From Gloeocapsopsis sp. IPPAS B-1203 (lineage in GTDB: Bacteria > Cyanobacteriota > Cyanobacteriia > Cyanobacteriales > Chroococcidiopsidaceae), in NCBI RefSeq assembly GCF_002749975.1, contig NZ_PEIG01000004.1, positions 186,001 through 250,000 on the forward strand: a DNA stretch of 64,000 nt, given 5' to 3'. The translations under genes were made by a program, and so were the position numbers. Shown in pieces: positions 52,306 to 60,961 of the stretch. How positions within the stretch are numbered: position 1 is the stretch's first letter; each line of letters starts with the position of its first letter. The notes below the pieces were generated by a model. The model made no database searches. It worked only from the letters and a program-made list of their open reading frames with translations, and was not told where the DNA came from.

Positions 52306-53463
52306 ATGTATAACCTCAAGGTTGTCGTTATTGGTGCAGGAATCGGTGGTTTAACGACAGGAATTGCACTACGTCAAGCAGGATTCGAGGTAGAAGTTTA
52401 CGATCGCGTTAGGGAATTGCGTCCTGCAGGTGCAGGAATCTCGCTTTGGTCAAACGGAGTCAAAGTCCTTAATCGTCTTGGTTTGGGTGAGAAAATGGCT
52501 CAAATCGGCGGACAAATGGATCGCATGCAGTACCTAACTAAAACAGGAGAATTGCTCAACGATATCGATTTACAACCCTTAGTTGAAGAAGTCGGACAGC
52601 GTCCTTATCCTGTTGCGCGGACAGACTTGCAACAAATGCTGTTAGATGCCTATCCAGGTGAAGTGAAGCTTAATCACAAGTGCATTGGAGTAGAAGAAGA
52701 TGCGCAAGGTGTCACCGCCATCTTTGAAAATGGACATCGTGCTACTGGCGATCTGCTTGTTGCTGCAGATGGCATTCATTCAATGTTGCGGCAGTATGTC
52801 TTGGGAGAAGAAATTCAACCCAAGTATGGCACTTACGTTAACTGGAACGGTTTGGTACCTGCTAGCGAAGATTTAGCACCTAAGAATAGTTGGGCGATTT
52901 ATGTAGGAGATCACAAGCGCGTGTCGATGATGCCTGTAGCACGCGATCGCTTTTATTTCTTTTTTGATGTACCTCTACCAAAAGGCACGCCCGTCAACCC
53001 AGACTACAATAGTGACCTAGCAGAACACTTTCAGGGATGGGCAAAACCTGTTCAGTTACTCATCGAGCGATTAGATCCAGCAAAAACAAACCGCGTTGAA
53101 ATTCATGATGTTGGACCGATAAACGGTATGGTGCGCGGTAGAGTGGCTCTTCTAGGAGATTCTGCTCACGCAACCTGTCCTGATCTAGGGCAAGGTGGTT
53201 GTCAAGCAATGGAAGATGGACTTGTCTTAACGCAATATCTGCTCACAACTAATATGGGTGTAGAATATGCCTTGCAGCGATACGAAGCAGAACGCAAGGA
53301 ACGAACAAGCTCTGTTGTTCAAAAGGCGCGCAGACGAGCAGAAATGATTCACGGTGTCGATCCTGATATTACTCACAAATGGTATCAACAACTCGCGCAT
53401 GAAGACCCAACAGATGTCACCAGTGCAATTTCTAAGGTGATATTGGCAGGACCATTACATTAA
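52306..53463 (+). CDS. hpxO: FAD-dependent urate hydroxylase HpxO
   Basis: A 385-residue flavoprotein monooxygenase that oxidises urate to 5-hydroxyisourate with O2 and NADH. I start at ATG 52306 (MYNLKVVVIG), since a GCGGAGG site lies upstream, although the frame opens at 52285. The Rossmann motif 'VIGAGIGGLTTGIAL', 'YPVARTDLQQML', 'LVAADGIHS', 'RVSMMPVARDRFYFFFDVPLP' (Arg near the catalytic site) and 'ALLGDSAHATCPDLGQGG' agree with Klebsiella HpxO (384 residues). It needs no cofactor other than FAD and replaces urate oxidase. UraH acts on its product. Confidence 0.94.
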   Translation: MYNLKVVVIGAGIGGLTTGIALRQAGFEVEVYDRVRELRPAGAGISLWSNGVKVLNRLGLGEKMAQIGGQMDRMQYLTKTGELLNDIDLQPLVEEVGQRPYPVARTDLQQMLLDAYPGEVKLNHKCIGVEEDAQGVTAIFENGHRATGDLLVAADGIHSMLRQYVLGEEIQPKYGTYVNWNGLVPASEDLAPKNSWAIYVGDHKRVSMMPVARDRFYFFFDVPLPKGTPVNPDYNSDLAEHFQGWAKPVQLLIERLDPAKTNRVEIHDVGPINGMVRGRVALLGDSAHATCPDLGQGGCQAMEDGLVLTQYLLTTNMGVEYALQRYEAERKERTSSVVQKARRRAEMIHGVDPDITHKWYQQLAHEDPTDVTSAISKVILAGPLH

Positions 53464-53533
53464 ATTGCCTTGTTCCCTATGGTCGAGTCAACCAAAATAA
53501 TTTTTGCTCGAACGCACAAAATCCAACATAGAA

Positions 53534-54256
53534 TTACTTCAGTAATAGACTACTTTGAGAACCATTGCTATTTTGTTGTGAGTTGAAATAGTAGAAAATC
53601 CCAAGACCTAGCAAGCTGACTATTGCAATAGCAAGCATGATGAGCTGCCAATCTAGACCTGACGTAGTAGGTGGAACAGATATCGGATCGCTACTCTCCA
53701 CAGGTTGAATGTAAGGTTGTGCCTCATTTTGTGGTCGATATTTCACTTGAGAGTAATTTTGGCTTGATGCATCGGATGTTGCTCCTTGCGGACTAGCAGC
53801 CATTTCCGTATTTAGTTGAGGTACATTTGGTGATATCAATATTTTTTCAGTAGCTTCTGCTCCTTCCAACATCATCTCAGCAAGTACTCCATAAGCATCT
53901 GCCCACGCCTGCTTGACCTCTGGTGTCCAGTCTGTGCCCAAGTAAGATTCAAAGGTTTTTAACAGCGCTGCACCTACCATAGGATAGTGTTGCTGTAGTG
54001 TGCCATAACCTACGTGCCTTTCACCCAAGTTTTTGAGCGTGATCTTTAAATATTCGGGGTTACGAAGATTTCCAATCACTAATATCAAAGACATAATTAA
54101 TTTTTGGTGCTGCTGCTCCATATCAGTTTTGGCAAACAAATGCTGAAGTTGAGGATAGTCAGTCAGCAGATTATTATAAAAGCTAGCAGCAAACTCATTA
54201 GCATGAGGTTTAACACGTTCAAAACTTTGTTCTAAAACTTCAACCTGAAGAGACAT
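53534..54256 (-). CDS. Globin with C-terminal membrane anchor
   Basis: A 240-residue protein. The first ~135 residues are a globin: 'VLEQSFERVKPHANEFAASFYNNLLTDYPQLQHLF' (helices A-C), 'HQKLIMSLILVIGNLRNPEYLKITLKNLGERHVGYG' with the proximal His (about 79) and 'AWADAYGVLAEMML'. A proline- and Ser/Gln-rich linker follows (about 140-205), then one hydrophobic span 'LIMLAIAIVSLLGLGIFYYF' (about 210-228). It resembles neuroglobin/flavohaemoglobin-type globins but with no reductase domain, and a C-terminal anchor is unusual. It would bind O2 or NO at a membrane. It is convergent with hpxO, with 70 bases between the two stops. Confidence 0.85.
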   Translation of the reverse strand: MSLQVEVLEQSFERVKPHANEFAASFYNNLLTDYPQLQHLFAKTDMEQQHQKLIMSLILVIGNLRNPEYLKITLKNLGERHVGYGTLQQHYPMVGAALLKTFESYLGTDWTPEVKQAWADAYGVLAEMMLEGAEATEKILISPNVPQLNTEMAASPQGATSDASSQNYSQVKYRPQNEAQPYIQPVESSDPISVPPTTSGLDWQLIMLAIAIVSLLGLGIFYYFNSQQNSNGSQSSLLLK

Positions 54257-54646
54257 AGTTTATCACCAAACTTTATTTTTGTTAAAAAAATGGAATTATT
54301 TCAGCAAAAAGATTCTGTCAAATAAGCAATTAGGTTAAATCTAAATAGCCTTAATGTTTAGATGTCAATTTACCTATTTTAGTAATACCTCGATAAATTA
54401 CTAATAACCTCCTGAATTTTACGGATAAATTTTAAACGGTACGAATAAGAAAGCAAAATAACCGTATAAATAGCCACATGCAACACTAAATAAGTAAAAA
54501 GTCTCAGTATAATTCGCAAGACAAAGGCAAGCTTTTATGACTTAAACAACGCAACAGCGTAACAACGTTGTTAAGATATGAGTCAGTTGAGACGCCCGAA
54601 AAACAAGTTTATCAGTTGTAAGTGTGACTAGCTCAAGTAGAAAGTT
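54257..54646. other. 390-base intergenic region with a perfect palindrome
   Basis: Between the divergent globin and GATase genes. It contains TAACAACGTTGTTA, a perfect 14-base palindrome at 54560-54573, embedded in a larger imperfect inverted repeat. No gene-like frame. Confidence 0.55.
54560..54573. promoter_or_regulatory. 14-base palindrome, possible operator
   Basis: TAACAACGTTGTTA, about 75 bases before the GATase start and about 300 before the globin start. The flanking CTTAA and TTAAG extend the symmetry. Regulator unknown. Confidence 0.4.
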
Positions 54647-55345
54647 ATGAAAAATGCCACTGTAATTAGACATCTGGCTTTTGAAGATTTAGGAACTTTA
54701 GAATCAGCTCTACATCAGCACAACTATAAAATTAAATATGTAGAAGCTGGAATCGATAATATTAGCAGTATTGATGCAAATACTGATTTATTGATAGTTT
54801 TGGGTGGTCCCATCGGAGCCTATGATGAACAAGATTACCCTTTTATAGTTGATGAATTACACCTACTAGAACATCGTCTTCAAGCAGATTTACCGACATT
54901 GGGGATTTGTTTAGGTGCTCAATTAATGGCGCGATCGCTTGGTGCAAAAGTCTATCCTGGCGATTATAAAGAAATTGGTTGGTCTCCCTTAAAACTCAGT
55001 GTTGAAGGGATGAATTCGCCTCTAGCTCATTTAGCAGCAGAGCATACTTTTGTTTTACACTGGCACGGAGATACGTTTGACTTACCTACTGGTTCTCTTC
55101 ACTTAGCTGCTAGCTCAAAATACCAGAACCAAGCTTTCTCTTGGGGTAAATGTGGCTTAGCACTACAGTTTCACCCTGAAGTCACAGTTTGTGGGCTAGA
55201 ACGTTGGTTTATTGGTCATGCTTGCGAAATTAGTACAACTTCTGATGTCAGTGTTGCTCAGTTGCGTCAAGACACAGCACGATATGCTAAACAATTAGAA
55301 CAACAAGCCGCTAAGCTATGGCAAGCATGGTTGGAATCCTTTTAA
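54647..55345 (+). CDS. Class I glutamine amidotransferase-like protein
   Basis: A 232-residue GATase1 protein (GMP-synthase glutaminase-like, YfeJ type). The nucleophile Cys is in 'LGICLGAQLMARSLG' and the His-Glu pair in 'ALQFHPEVT'. No synthase domain is fused. Free-standing members hydrolyse glutamine or gamma-glutamyl amides for an unknown partner. Its role is unclear; location between the urate cluster and the guanidine transporter suggests nitrogen metabolism (inference). Confidence 0.85.
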   Translation: MKNATVIRHLAFEDLGTLESALHQHNYKIKYVEAGIDNISSIDANTDLLIVLGGPIGAYDEQDYPFIVDELHLLEHRLQADLPTLGICLGAQLMARSLGAKVYPGDYKEIGWSPLKLSVEGMNSPLAHLAAEHTFVLHWHGDTFDLPTGSLHLAASSKYQNQAFSWGKCGLALQFHPEVTVCGLERWFIGHACEISTTSDVSVAQLRQDTARYAKQLEQQAAKLWQAWLESF

Positions 55346-55373
55346 GACACAACAGCTTTCAAACACATGAGTA

Positions 55374-55431
55374 AGTCTACGGAGATAGACTTTGTTTGTA
55401 TAGTAGCGAATTCATTCGCACTCGCATCCTT
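55374..55431 (+). repeat. Dispersed two-hairpin (REP-like) repeat, copy F
   Basis: Best preserved: AGTCTA-CGGAGA-TAGACT, TTTGTTTGTATAGTA, then perfect GCGAAT-TC-ATTCGC and ACTCGCATCC. It ends 6 bases from the stop codon of the ABC ATPase (minus strand). Confidence 0.75.
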
Positions 55432-55436
55432 CTTAA

Positions 55437-56213
55437 TTAAGCTACAGCAGCAACTGCTTCCTGTCCGTGTCTGCGCAGTAACTCCATCAATTCGTCGCGG
55501 TAATCATGGAAGATTGAGTGGCGTTTTACCGTGTGGCTGCGATTGGGTAGGTTGATGACCATTTCTTTACGTACAGTACCAGGACGCGCACCTAGAGCAT
55601 AGATGCGGTTTGAGAGAAAGACAGCCTCTTCGACATCATGGGTAATCATAAAGATTGTCAGATTTGTTCGTTGCCAAAGATCGAGCATAAATTCGTGCAT
55701 CGATTCTTTAGTGTGAATATCCAACGCACCGAAAGGTTCATCCATCAACAAAACATCAGGTTCAGAAGCAAGCGCACGGGCGATCGCAACTCGCTGCTTC
55801 ATACCTCCTGAGAGTTCTTTGGGTAAAGCTCTAGCAAACTGTGTTAGTCCCACAACATTAAGATAGTAACTAGCTTGTTCGCGGCGTTCTTTTTTGGGTA
55901 CGCCTTGTAGTTTCAAGCCAAACTCTGTATTTTCCTGGACGTTCATCCACGGGTAAAGCGTATAGTGCTGAAACACCATACCGCGATCTGGTCCAGGTGA
56001 TGTCACTCGTTTACCATCAATTCTCACTTCTCCTGTGGTGGGAGTATCAAGCCCCGCAATCTGGCGCAACAATGTAGACTTACCAGAACCTGATGCACCG
56101 ACAGCACAAATAAATTCACCACGCTCAATTGCCATATTAATGTCTTTAAGAACAACTAAAGCGCCTTCTTTTGTACCAAAGTGCTTATTTAGATTATGAA
56201 TTTCCAAAAACAT
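55437..56213 (-). CDS. ABC importer ATP-binding protein (guanidine transporter, inferred)
   Basis: A 258-residue ATPase of the nitrate/sulfonate/taurine type. Walker A 'VGASGSGKSTLL', signature 'LSGGMKQRVAIARAL', Walker B 'VLLMDEPFGALD' and switch His 'IFMITHDVEEA' are all intact. The C-terminal end is short, so there is no substrate-binding regulatory domain. It is the third gene of an operon (binding protein, permease, ATPase) controlled by a guanidine-I riboswitch, from which the substrate is inferred. Confidence 0.93.
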   Translation of the reverse strand: MFLEIHNLNKHFGTKEGALVVLKDINMAIERGEFICAVGASGSGKSTLLRQIAGLDTPTTGEVRIDGKRVTSPGPDRGMVFQHYTLYPWMNVQENTEFGLKLQGVPKKERREQASYYLNVVGLTQFARALPKELSGGMKQRVAIARALASEPDVLLMDEPFGALDIHTKESMHEFMLDLWQRTNLTIFMITHDVEEAVFLSNRIYALGARPGTVRKEMVINLPNRSHTVKRHSIFHDYRDELMELLRRHGQEAVAAVA

Positions 56214-56249
56214 AGATTGAATTTCCTTATTGTATCTAGATAAATAAAA

Positions 56250-57101
56250 CTATCGTTTTTGACTTGCCCACCTACAAGAAACTCGCAATAGATATTGAAA
56301 CAGCAAGTCGAATGCTAACCCGATAACTCCAATCACAATCAATCCGACAAAAATTTCATCAGTTCGTAAGAATCGTCCCGCTACACTGATCCGACGTCCT
56401 AAGCCTTCATTTGCTGCAATTAATTCCGAGACAATCACAAGTTGCCACGCAGCTGCTAAGTTAATACGGCAAGCATCGATAATTCCTGGTAAAACATGAG
56501 GTAAAATGACTTGAGTCAGAGCCTCCCAGCGAGTACCTCCTAACATATAGGTAGCTTCAATCAGGTCTTTGGGGACGAACTTTACCGTATCCATCACCAT
56601 CAACGAGTTAAAGAAAAACACCCCGATAAAAATGAGTGTAATTTTTGGCTCCTCGCCAATGCCCAGGTATAAAATGAGTAGAGGAATAAACGCTGGAGCA
56701 GGCATGTAACGCATTAAGCCAAAGAGTGGTTCGAGCAAAGCGCGAATACTCGGAAAGCTGCCCATCAGTACCCCAACCGGAATCGAAAGCAGTGCAGCAA
56801 ATAGAAATCCGACTCCGACTCGCCATAAACTTGCTACTGTGTCTTTAAGCAGTTCGCGAGTACTCCAAAGTCGCCCAAAGGCTTCGAGGACATCCGCAGG
56901 CGAAGGTAAAAACGTAGGCTCAATATTGCCTAATGTTGTTACTAACCACCATAGTATTAATGGCAAGGCAATTGATGTAACCATTAATACAGTACTCAGG
57001 GATTTGGGAATGTCCTCAGTTAGTCGCCAGAAAACCGTGGGGCGCATTGTTTTAGGCTTGATTAGCGAGCGAATGGAGCGGTGATTAACGCTTTGACTCA
57101 T
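56250..57101 (-). CDS. ABC importer permease (guanidine transporter, inferred)
   Basis: A 283-residue permease of the SsuC/TauC/NrtB family with about six spans. The EAA loop is 'IEATYMLGGTRWEALTQVILPHVLPGI' (about 178-204). The N-terminus has the family motif 'FLPSPADVLEAFGRLW'. It lies between the binding protein (27 bases upstream) and the ATPase (36 bases downstream) in one operon. Confidence 0.92.
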   Translation of the reverse strand: MSQSVNHRSIRSLIKPKTMRPTVFWRLTEDIPKSLSTVLMVTSIALPLILWWLVTTLGNIEPTFLPSPADVLEAFGRLWSTRELLKDTVASLWRVGVGFLFAALLSIPVGVLMGSFPSIRALLEPLFGLMRYMPAPAFIPLLILYLGIGEEPKITLIFIGVFFFNSLMVMDTVKFVPKDLIEATYMLGGTRWEALTQVILPHVLPGIIDACRINLAAAWQLVIVSELIAANEGLGRRISVAGRFLRTDEIFVGLIVIGVIGLAFDLLFQYLLRVSCRWASQKR

Positions 57102-57128
57102 GGTTTTCCAGTGGTGAAGAGTGGATGA

Positions 57129-58175
57129 TTAGGATCTGTTAACTTGTGCAGCGTGGGCTTTGACAAAGCGATCGTCAAATAACCTGCTGGTATCAGGTGA
57201 GGCTGCGGCTAAACCAGTTTCGGTGAGAAATTCACTAAGTTGTTCTGCTGCAAACTGCAGCGAAGTCATGTCGTTTCCTGGTTGAAAGGCTTGTAAGTTT
57301 TCCTCAATCGTGAATAACTTAGTGCCATCGGCGTATTCTTTATATTCTTCAACACTGACACCAGCGCGTTGTGCCATAATTTCGTATGCTTCGTCTTGAT
57401 TTTTTTGGATGTAATCTAATGTGGCAAACCAAGAATCGACAACAGCTTGTACGCGATCGGGATTTTGCTCAACGAACTGACGTGTAAATACCAAATGATC
57501 CGAAATAGCCCCTGGAAAATCTGCGGAACTGAAGAGTTCTCTGCTACCTGGACGCTTTAATGCTTGGGTTGTAAAGGGCGCAAATACAGCAACAGCATCA
57601 ACTTGTCCGGCGACAAAAGCAGCAGCAGCCCTTCCTGTTTCTAAGGGGACAAACTGAATGTCTTGTGCTGATAGTCCTTCTCTTTCTAGCCCCAAGAGTA
57701 ACAAAAAGTGATCGACAGTACCTTCTTCAGCAGCAACTTGTCTACCTTTGAGATCGGCAACTGAGTTAATACCTTCTCGGACGATGACTTTATCATTACC
57801 AGTTGAGTTGTCATTAACAAGTACAATGACTTGATCGGCCCCACCGGATACTGAACTGACCGTATCGCCTAGCGTTTGACTGTTCGCATCAATTTGTCCA
57901 GCAGTTAAAGTATTAATAGATTCAAGATAGCCATCAAACCACCTCAAGGCTACGGGAACATTGTGTTTATCAAAGATTCCCTGTTCTTGGGCAACTTGCC
58001 AAGGAAACCAACCAGGCCATGCACTGAATCCTAAACGAACTGCACCCGCAACTGTTGAAGAGCCAGCATTACTTTCGGTTGTGGTTTTGATATAGATCGC
58101 AGGGTTGACGCATCCTACAACAATCAATGTGATGCAAAAGAGAATGCAATAGGATAAGAGCGATCGCTTCTTCAT
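57129..58175 (-). CDS. ABC importer substrate-binding lipoprotein (guanidine, inferred)
   Basis: A 348-residue NMT1/SsuA-type periplasmic binding protein. The signal 'MKKRSLLSYCILFCITLIVVGC' ends in a lipobox Cys (22). The fold shows 'VRLGFSAWPGWFPWQVAQEQGIF', 'LTAGQIDANSQTLGDTVSSVSGG', 'ADLKGRQVAAEEGTVDHFLLLLGL' and 'AAAFVAGQVDAVAVFAPF'. By family alone the ligand could be nitrate, sulfonate or taurine. Because the gene follows a guanidine-I riboswitch, and similar riboswitch-linked transporters exist in Synechocystis (sll1080-1082 in memory), guanidinium is the best guess. Confidence 0.9.
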   Translation of the reverse strand: MKKRSLLSYCILFCITLIVVGCVNPAIYIKTTTESNAGSSTVAGAVRLGFSAWPGWFPWQVAQEQGIFDKHNVPVALRWFDGYLESINTLTAGQIDANSQTLGDTVSSVSGGADQVIVLVNDNSTGNDKVIVREGINSVADLKGRQVAAEEGTVDHFLLLLGLEREGLSAQDIQFVPLETGRAAAAFVAGQVDAVAVFAPFTTQALKRPGSRELFSSADFPGAISDHLVFTRQFVEQNPDRVQAVVDSWFATLDYIQKNQDEAYEIMAQRAGVSVEEYKEYADGTKLFTIEENLQAFQPGNDMTSLQFAAEQLSEFLTETGLAAASPDTSRLFDDRFVKAHAAQVNRS

Positions 58176-58356
58176 GAGCTTTTTAATAAAGAAATTAACA
58201 ATCAGTTATTCAGAACTTTTATTAACTGCAATTAAGCTTTAATTTTGATTAATATACCTCTCGCTACCTGTACTTAAAAAATATTTCTCGTCATTATAAT
58301 TACCCTCAAAAATTTACACTGTAATGATTGAATCAGGACGTAAATAACCCAAAGAG

Positions 58357-58412
58357 AAAACCCGAAAGAAAAAGTCAGTTGCAATAAACAACTACAATTT
58401 CTCCCAGGTTTT
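58357..58412 (-). terminator. Terminator competing with the riboswitch
   Basis: On the minus strand, AAAACCTGGGAGAAA (58412-58398) can pair with TTTCTTTCGGGTTTT (58371-58357) over 15 positions with three G-T pairs. The first arm is also the conserved 3' strand of the guanidine-I aptamer, so both structures cannot form together. U-rich bases finish the stem and continue after it. Confidence 0.7.
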
Positions 58413-58545
58413 TCTCCCGCCGTGTGGCTAGCAAATTTCTAAATAAACTTGTGATATGGCACTAGCCTGCCTCTCTTGGACCAGACATTCAAATCACTAA
58501 CTCAATACCATGAGTAGCTTGAATCGGAACCCTAGAGGCAATTAA
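58400..58545 (-). promoter_or_regulatory. Guanidine-I riboswitch (ykkC-yxkD RNA)
   Basis: Read on the minus strand, the conserved blocks appear in order: CTAGGGTTCCG, GTCTGGTCCAAGAG, ACACGG, GGGAGAAAA and CCTGGGAGA, with stems GATTCAA/TTTGAAT and GGCTAG/CTAGCC between them. This is the known aptamer for guanidinium. It lies 182-370 bases before the binding-protein gene of the ABC importer and is followed by a competing terminator, so ligand binding should raise transcription. Confidence 0.92.
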
Positions 58546-58707
58546 GTTGTAGATATAAATAAGAGATACCAGTGGTTTAACTTCAAAGGTGTATCAACAG
58601 CTACGAAATTAAAGTTTGCTTAATAGTCTAGTCAAGATTTCCTGACACAATTGAATAATTTAAAACTCATTAAATTGTTTAGCTGAGTGATGTTTCTTAT
58701 CTTGTCC

Positions 58708-60945
58708 TCAACAAACAAGATTCATTGGATTTAGATTTTCTCTAAGTACTTTTACTTCACCAATTATTTGGCAGTTAGAATAACCTAGTTTCTGCAATGC
58801 AACCATACACTCATTAGCTTTGTGCTTTGGTAATGCTGCTAAAAGCCCTCCCGATGTTTGCGGATCGAACAGTAAAGGATAACAACGATGACTCTCAACC
58901 CGATCCAGGCTAGAGATATAGCGCGAAACTCGCAAATTCTCTGAATGTAGCGAACTAACAATTCCTTGCTGTGTTGTTTCAATTGCACCATCCAAAACTG
59001 GAATCGCTGACATCTGTAATTCAACAGCAACGTGAGAAGCTTGCACCATTTCCATCAAATGCCCTAGTAACCCAAAACCAGTAATATCAGTACAAGCAGT
59101 TGCTTCGTGTTCTAAAAAACAAGTTGCAGCAGCAGCGTTAGACAATAGCATAGACTCCACTGCAGTATCGATCCATTTAGCTTTAGCTTGCTGGCGCATT
59201 TGTGCAGCGAATAACGTTCCTGTTCCTAATGCTTTGGTAAGAATGAGGACTTGACCAGGTTGCATCCCACTTTTACGTAATAATTTATCAGGATGAACTA
59301 GACCGTTACACGATAAACCAAATGCAAGTTCTGCACCTTCGGTCGTGTGTCCGCCTACTAAGGGTGTATTAGATTCTGCTAAAATTTTGAGTGCACCTGA
59401 TAAAAGTTGAAACAGTGTTTCTGCGACTTTTGCTTCTAACGCATAGGGTAATGTAGCGATCGCCAACGCACTTTGCGGTACCGCCCCCATTGCAAAAATA
59501 TCACTCAAGCAGTGATTTGCACTAATCTGCCCAAACAGGTAGGGATCGTTAATCAAAGCACGAAAATAATCAATTGTATGCACCATTGCCATATTTGCAG
59601 GAACTTGCACCACCGCAGCATCATCCGGCGCATCTAAACCAATCAAAATATCTTGGCGATCTACCTGTGGTTGTTCGTGTTGAATTTGCGCTAAAATACG
59701 CGCTAAAACTGTACTTCCTACTTTAGAGCCACAACCAGCACAGCGCATTGTAGAGGAGTGAGGGGAAGATAGAGTGAGTTCTGGATTCATTTGTGGTAAA
59801 TCGCTAAAACGCTGCATAAAGCGGCGATCAATCCAGTCTTTCCAGTGCCATAGTAGTTGAGAAGGACCAAAGCCGAAAAGTCCTCTAGCGGCGATCGCTT
59901 TGCCATCACCTGTACCGATTAAACTTAAATATTGTTTTTGTGGCTTGTAAGGTTTTAGCGACTTCTGTTGTAAACTTCGCTGCAAGTTCTCAAACAGTGG
60001 TTTCCCTTGACGAACTGCAAACACGCCTGCTTTCGGGCGGGGATGATCAACCATTGTCGCCACATCACCAGCAGCGAAGACATCAGGATGCGAAATTGAC
60101 TGTAAATTGTCATTGACTTGCACAAATCCATCAGCATCTGTTGCAATTCCTGATTCGCGCAACCATTTCGGGGCGGATGCTTGCGTTACCCAAAAGATGC
60201 GATCGCATTCTACTTTTGATCCCGACTCACAGACGACTTTGTGGAGTTGAACTTCTGAGACAGTTTCTTGTAGATGTAACTGAACTCCTCGCTGTTGCAA
60301 AATTTTGTGAAAATGACGCCTGACCCACGCGTTATAGGTAGACATGACTTCTGCATCGCGATGAAACAAGTGAATTTCTAAATCCAAGCCATGCTGCTTG
60401 AGAATACTTTGTAAATGACTTTGCAGCGAAAGTGTTAATTCCACACCACCCGCGCCCCCACCAACAACACCGATGCGAATGGGTTGCTGAGGATTTTGCT
60501 TGACATTTTCAACAAAATGATCCCAGTGTGCGAGTAAGTGCGAAATTGGCTTAGCAGGAATTGCGTATTCAGTTGCACCAGGTACAGATACAGTTGCTGG
60601 AGTACTACCAATATCAATTGAGACGACATCAAACGCCACAGGTGGACGATGTGCACAAATCACCTGCTTGTTTTCTAAGTCTAAACCGATTGCTTGGTCA
60701 ATATATAGCTGTGCTTGGGAAAATTGCGCTAAGCGACGCAAATCAATATGGCATTCTTCTCGCGAGTAGAAACCGGCAACATGACCTGGTAACATTCCCG
60801 AATAAGGCGTATCCGATGCTTCTGTAAGTAATGTAATGCGGACTCCAGGAAGCGGTTTCATCCCAAACATCCTTAAGGCGATCGCATGGCTGTGTCCACC
60901 ACCAATCAACACCAAGTCTTTGACAATCGGATGCGATGCTTGCAT
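58708..60945 (-). CDS. selD: Selenide, water dikinase fused to an NAD(P)/FAD oxidoreductase
   Basis: A 745-residue fusion. Residues 1-390 are a pyridine nucleotide-disulfide oxidoreductase of the NDH-2-like type: 'LVLIGGGHSHAIALRMFG', 'RIGVVGGGAGGVELTLSL' and 'VFAAGDVATM'. Residues about 400-735 are SelD: 'MRCAGCGSKVG' (Cys and Lys of the active site), 'GLDAPDDAAVV', 'IGLVGGHTTEG'-type 'NTPLVGGHTTEGAELAFGL', and 'DPQTSGGLLAAL'. SelD makes selenophosphate from selenide and ATP; the oxidoreductase may supply or oxidise the selenium species. This fusion is known in cyanobacteria. No selA, selB or tRNA-Sec is in the window, so use for selenouridine in tRNA (via MnmH) is more likely than selenocysteine. 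Confidence 0.93.
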   Translation of the reverse strand: MQASHPIVKDLVLIGGGHSHAIALRMFGMKPLPGVRITLLTEASDTPYSGMLPGHVAGFYSREECHIDLRRLAQFSQAQLYIDQAIGLDLENKQVICAHRPPVAFDVVSIDIGSTPATVSVPGATEYAIPAKPISHLLAHWDHFVENVKQNPQQPIRIGVVGGGAGGVELTLSLQSHLQSILKQHGLDLEIHLFHRDAEVMSTYNAWVRRHFHKILQQRGVQLHLQETVSEVQLHKVVCESGSKVECDRIFWVTQASAPKWLRESGIATDADGFVQVNDNLQSISHPDVFAAGDVATMVDHPRPKAGVFAVRQGKPLFENLQRSLQQKSLKPYKPQKQYLSLIGTGDGKAIAARGLFGFGPSQLLWHWKDWIDRRFMQRFSDLPQMNPELTLSSPHSSTMRCAGCGSKVGSTVLARILAQIQHEQPQVDRQDILIGLDAPDDAAVVQVPANMAMVHTIDYFRALINDPYLFGQISANHCLSDIFAMGAVPQSALAIATLPYALEAKVAETLFQLLSGALKILAESNTPLVGGHTTEGAELAFGLSCNGLVHPDKLLRKSGMQPGQVLILTKALGTGTLFAAQMRQQAKAKWIDTAVESMLLSNAAAATCFLEHEATACTDITGFGLLGHLMEMVQASHVAVELQMSAIPVLDGAIETTQQGIVSSLHSENLRVSRYISSLDRVESHRCYPLLFDPQTSGGLLAALPKHKANECMVALQKLGYSNCQIIGEVKVLRENLNPMNLVC

Positions 60946-60961
60946 ACTCTAATTCAATAGA

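Larger units (their letters stand above)
58176..58707. other. 532-base leader region of the ABC importer
   Basis: It holds the riboswitch (58400-58545) and terminator (58357-58412). The 180 bases between terminator and start codon are AT-rich with no gene. From 58546 to 58707 lies the likely promoter, downstream of selD. Confidence 0.7.

Noticed and set aside
55437-58175. ABC importer as a taurine/sulfonate system
   Set aside because: The subunits fit that family, but the guanidine-I riboswitch in the leader makes guanidine the better substrate call.
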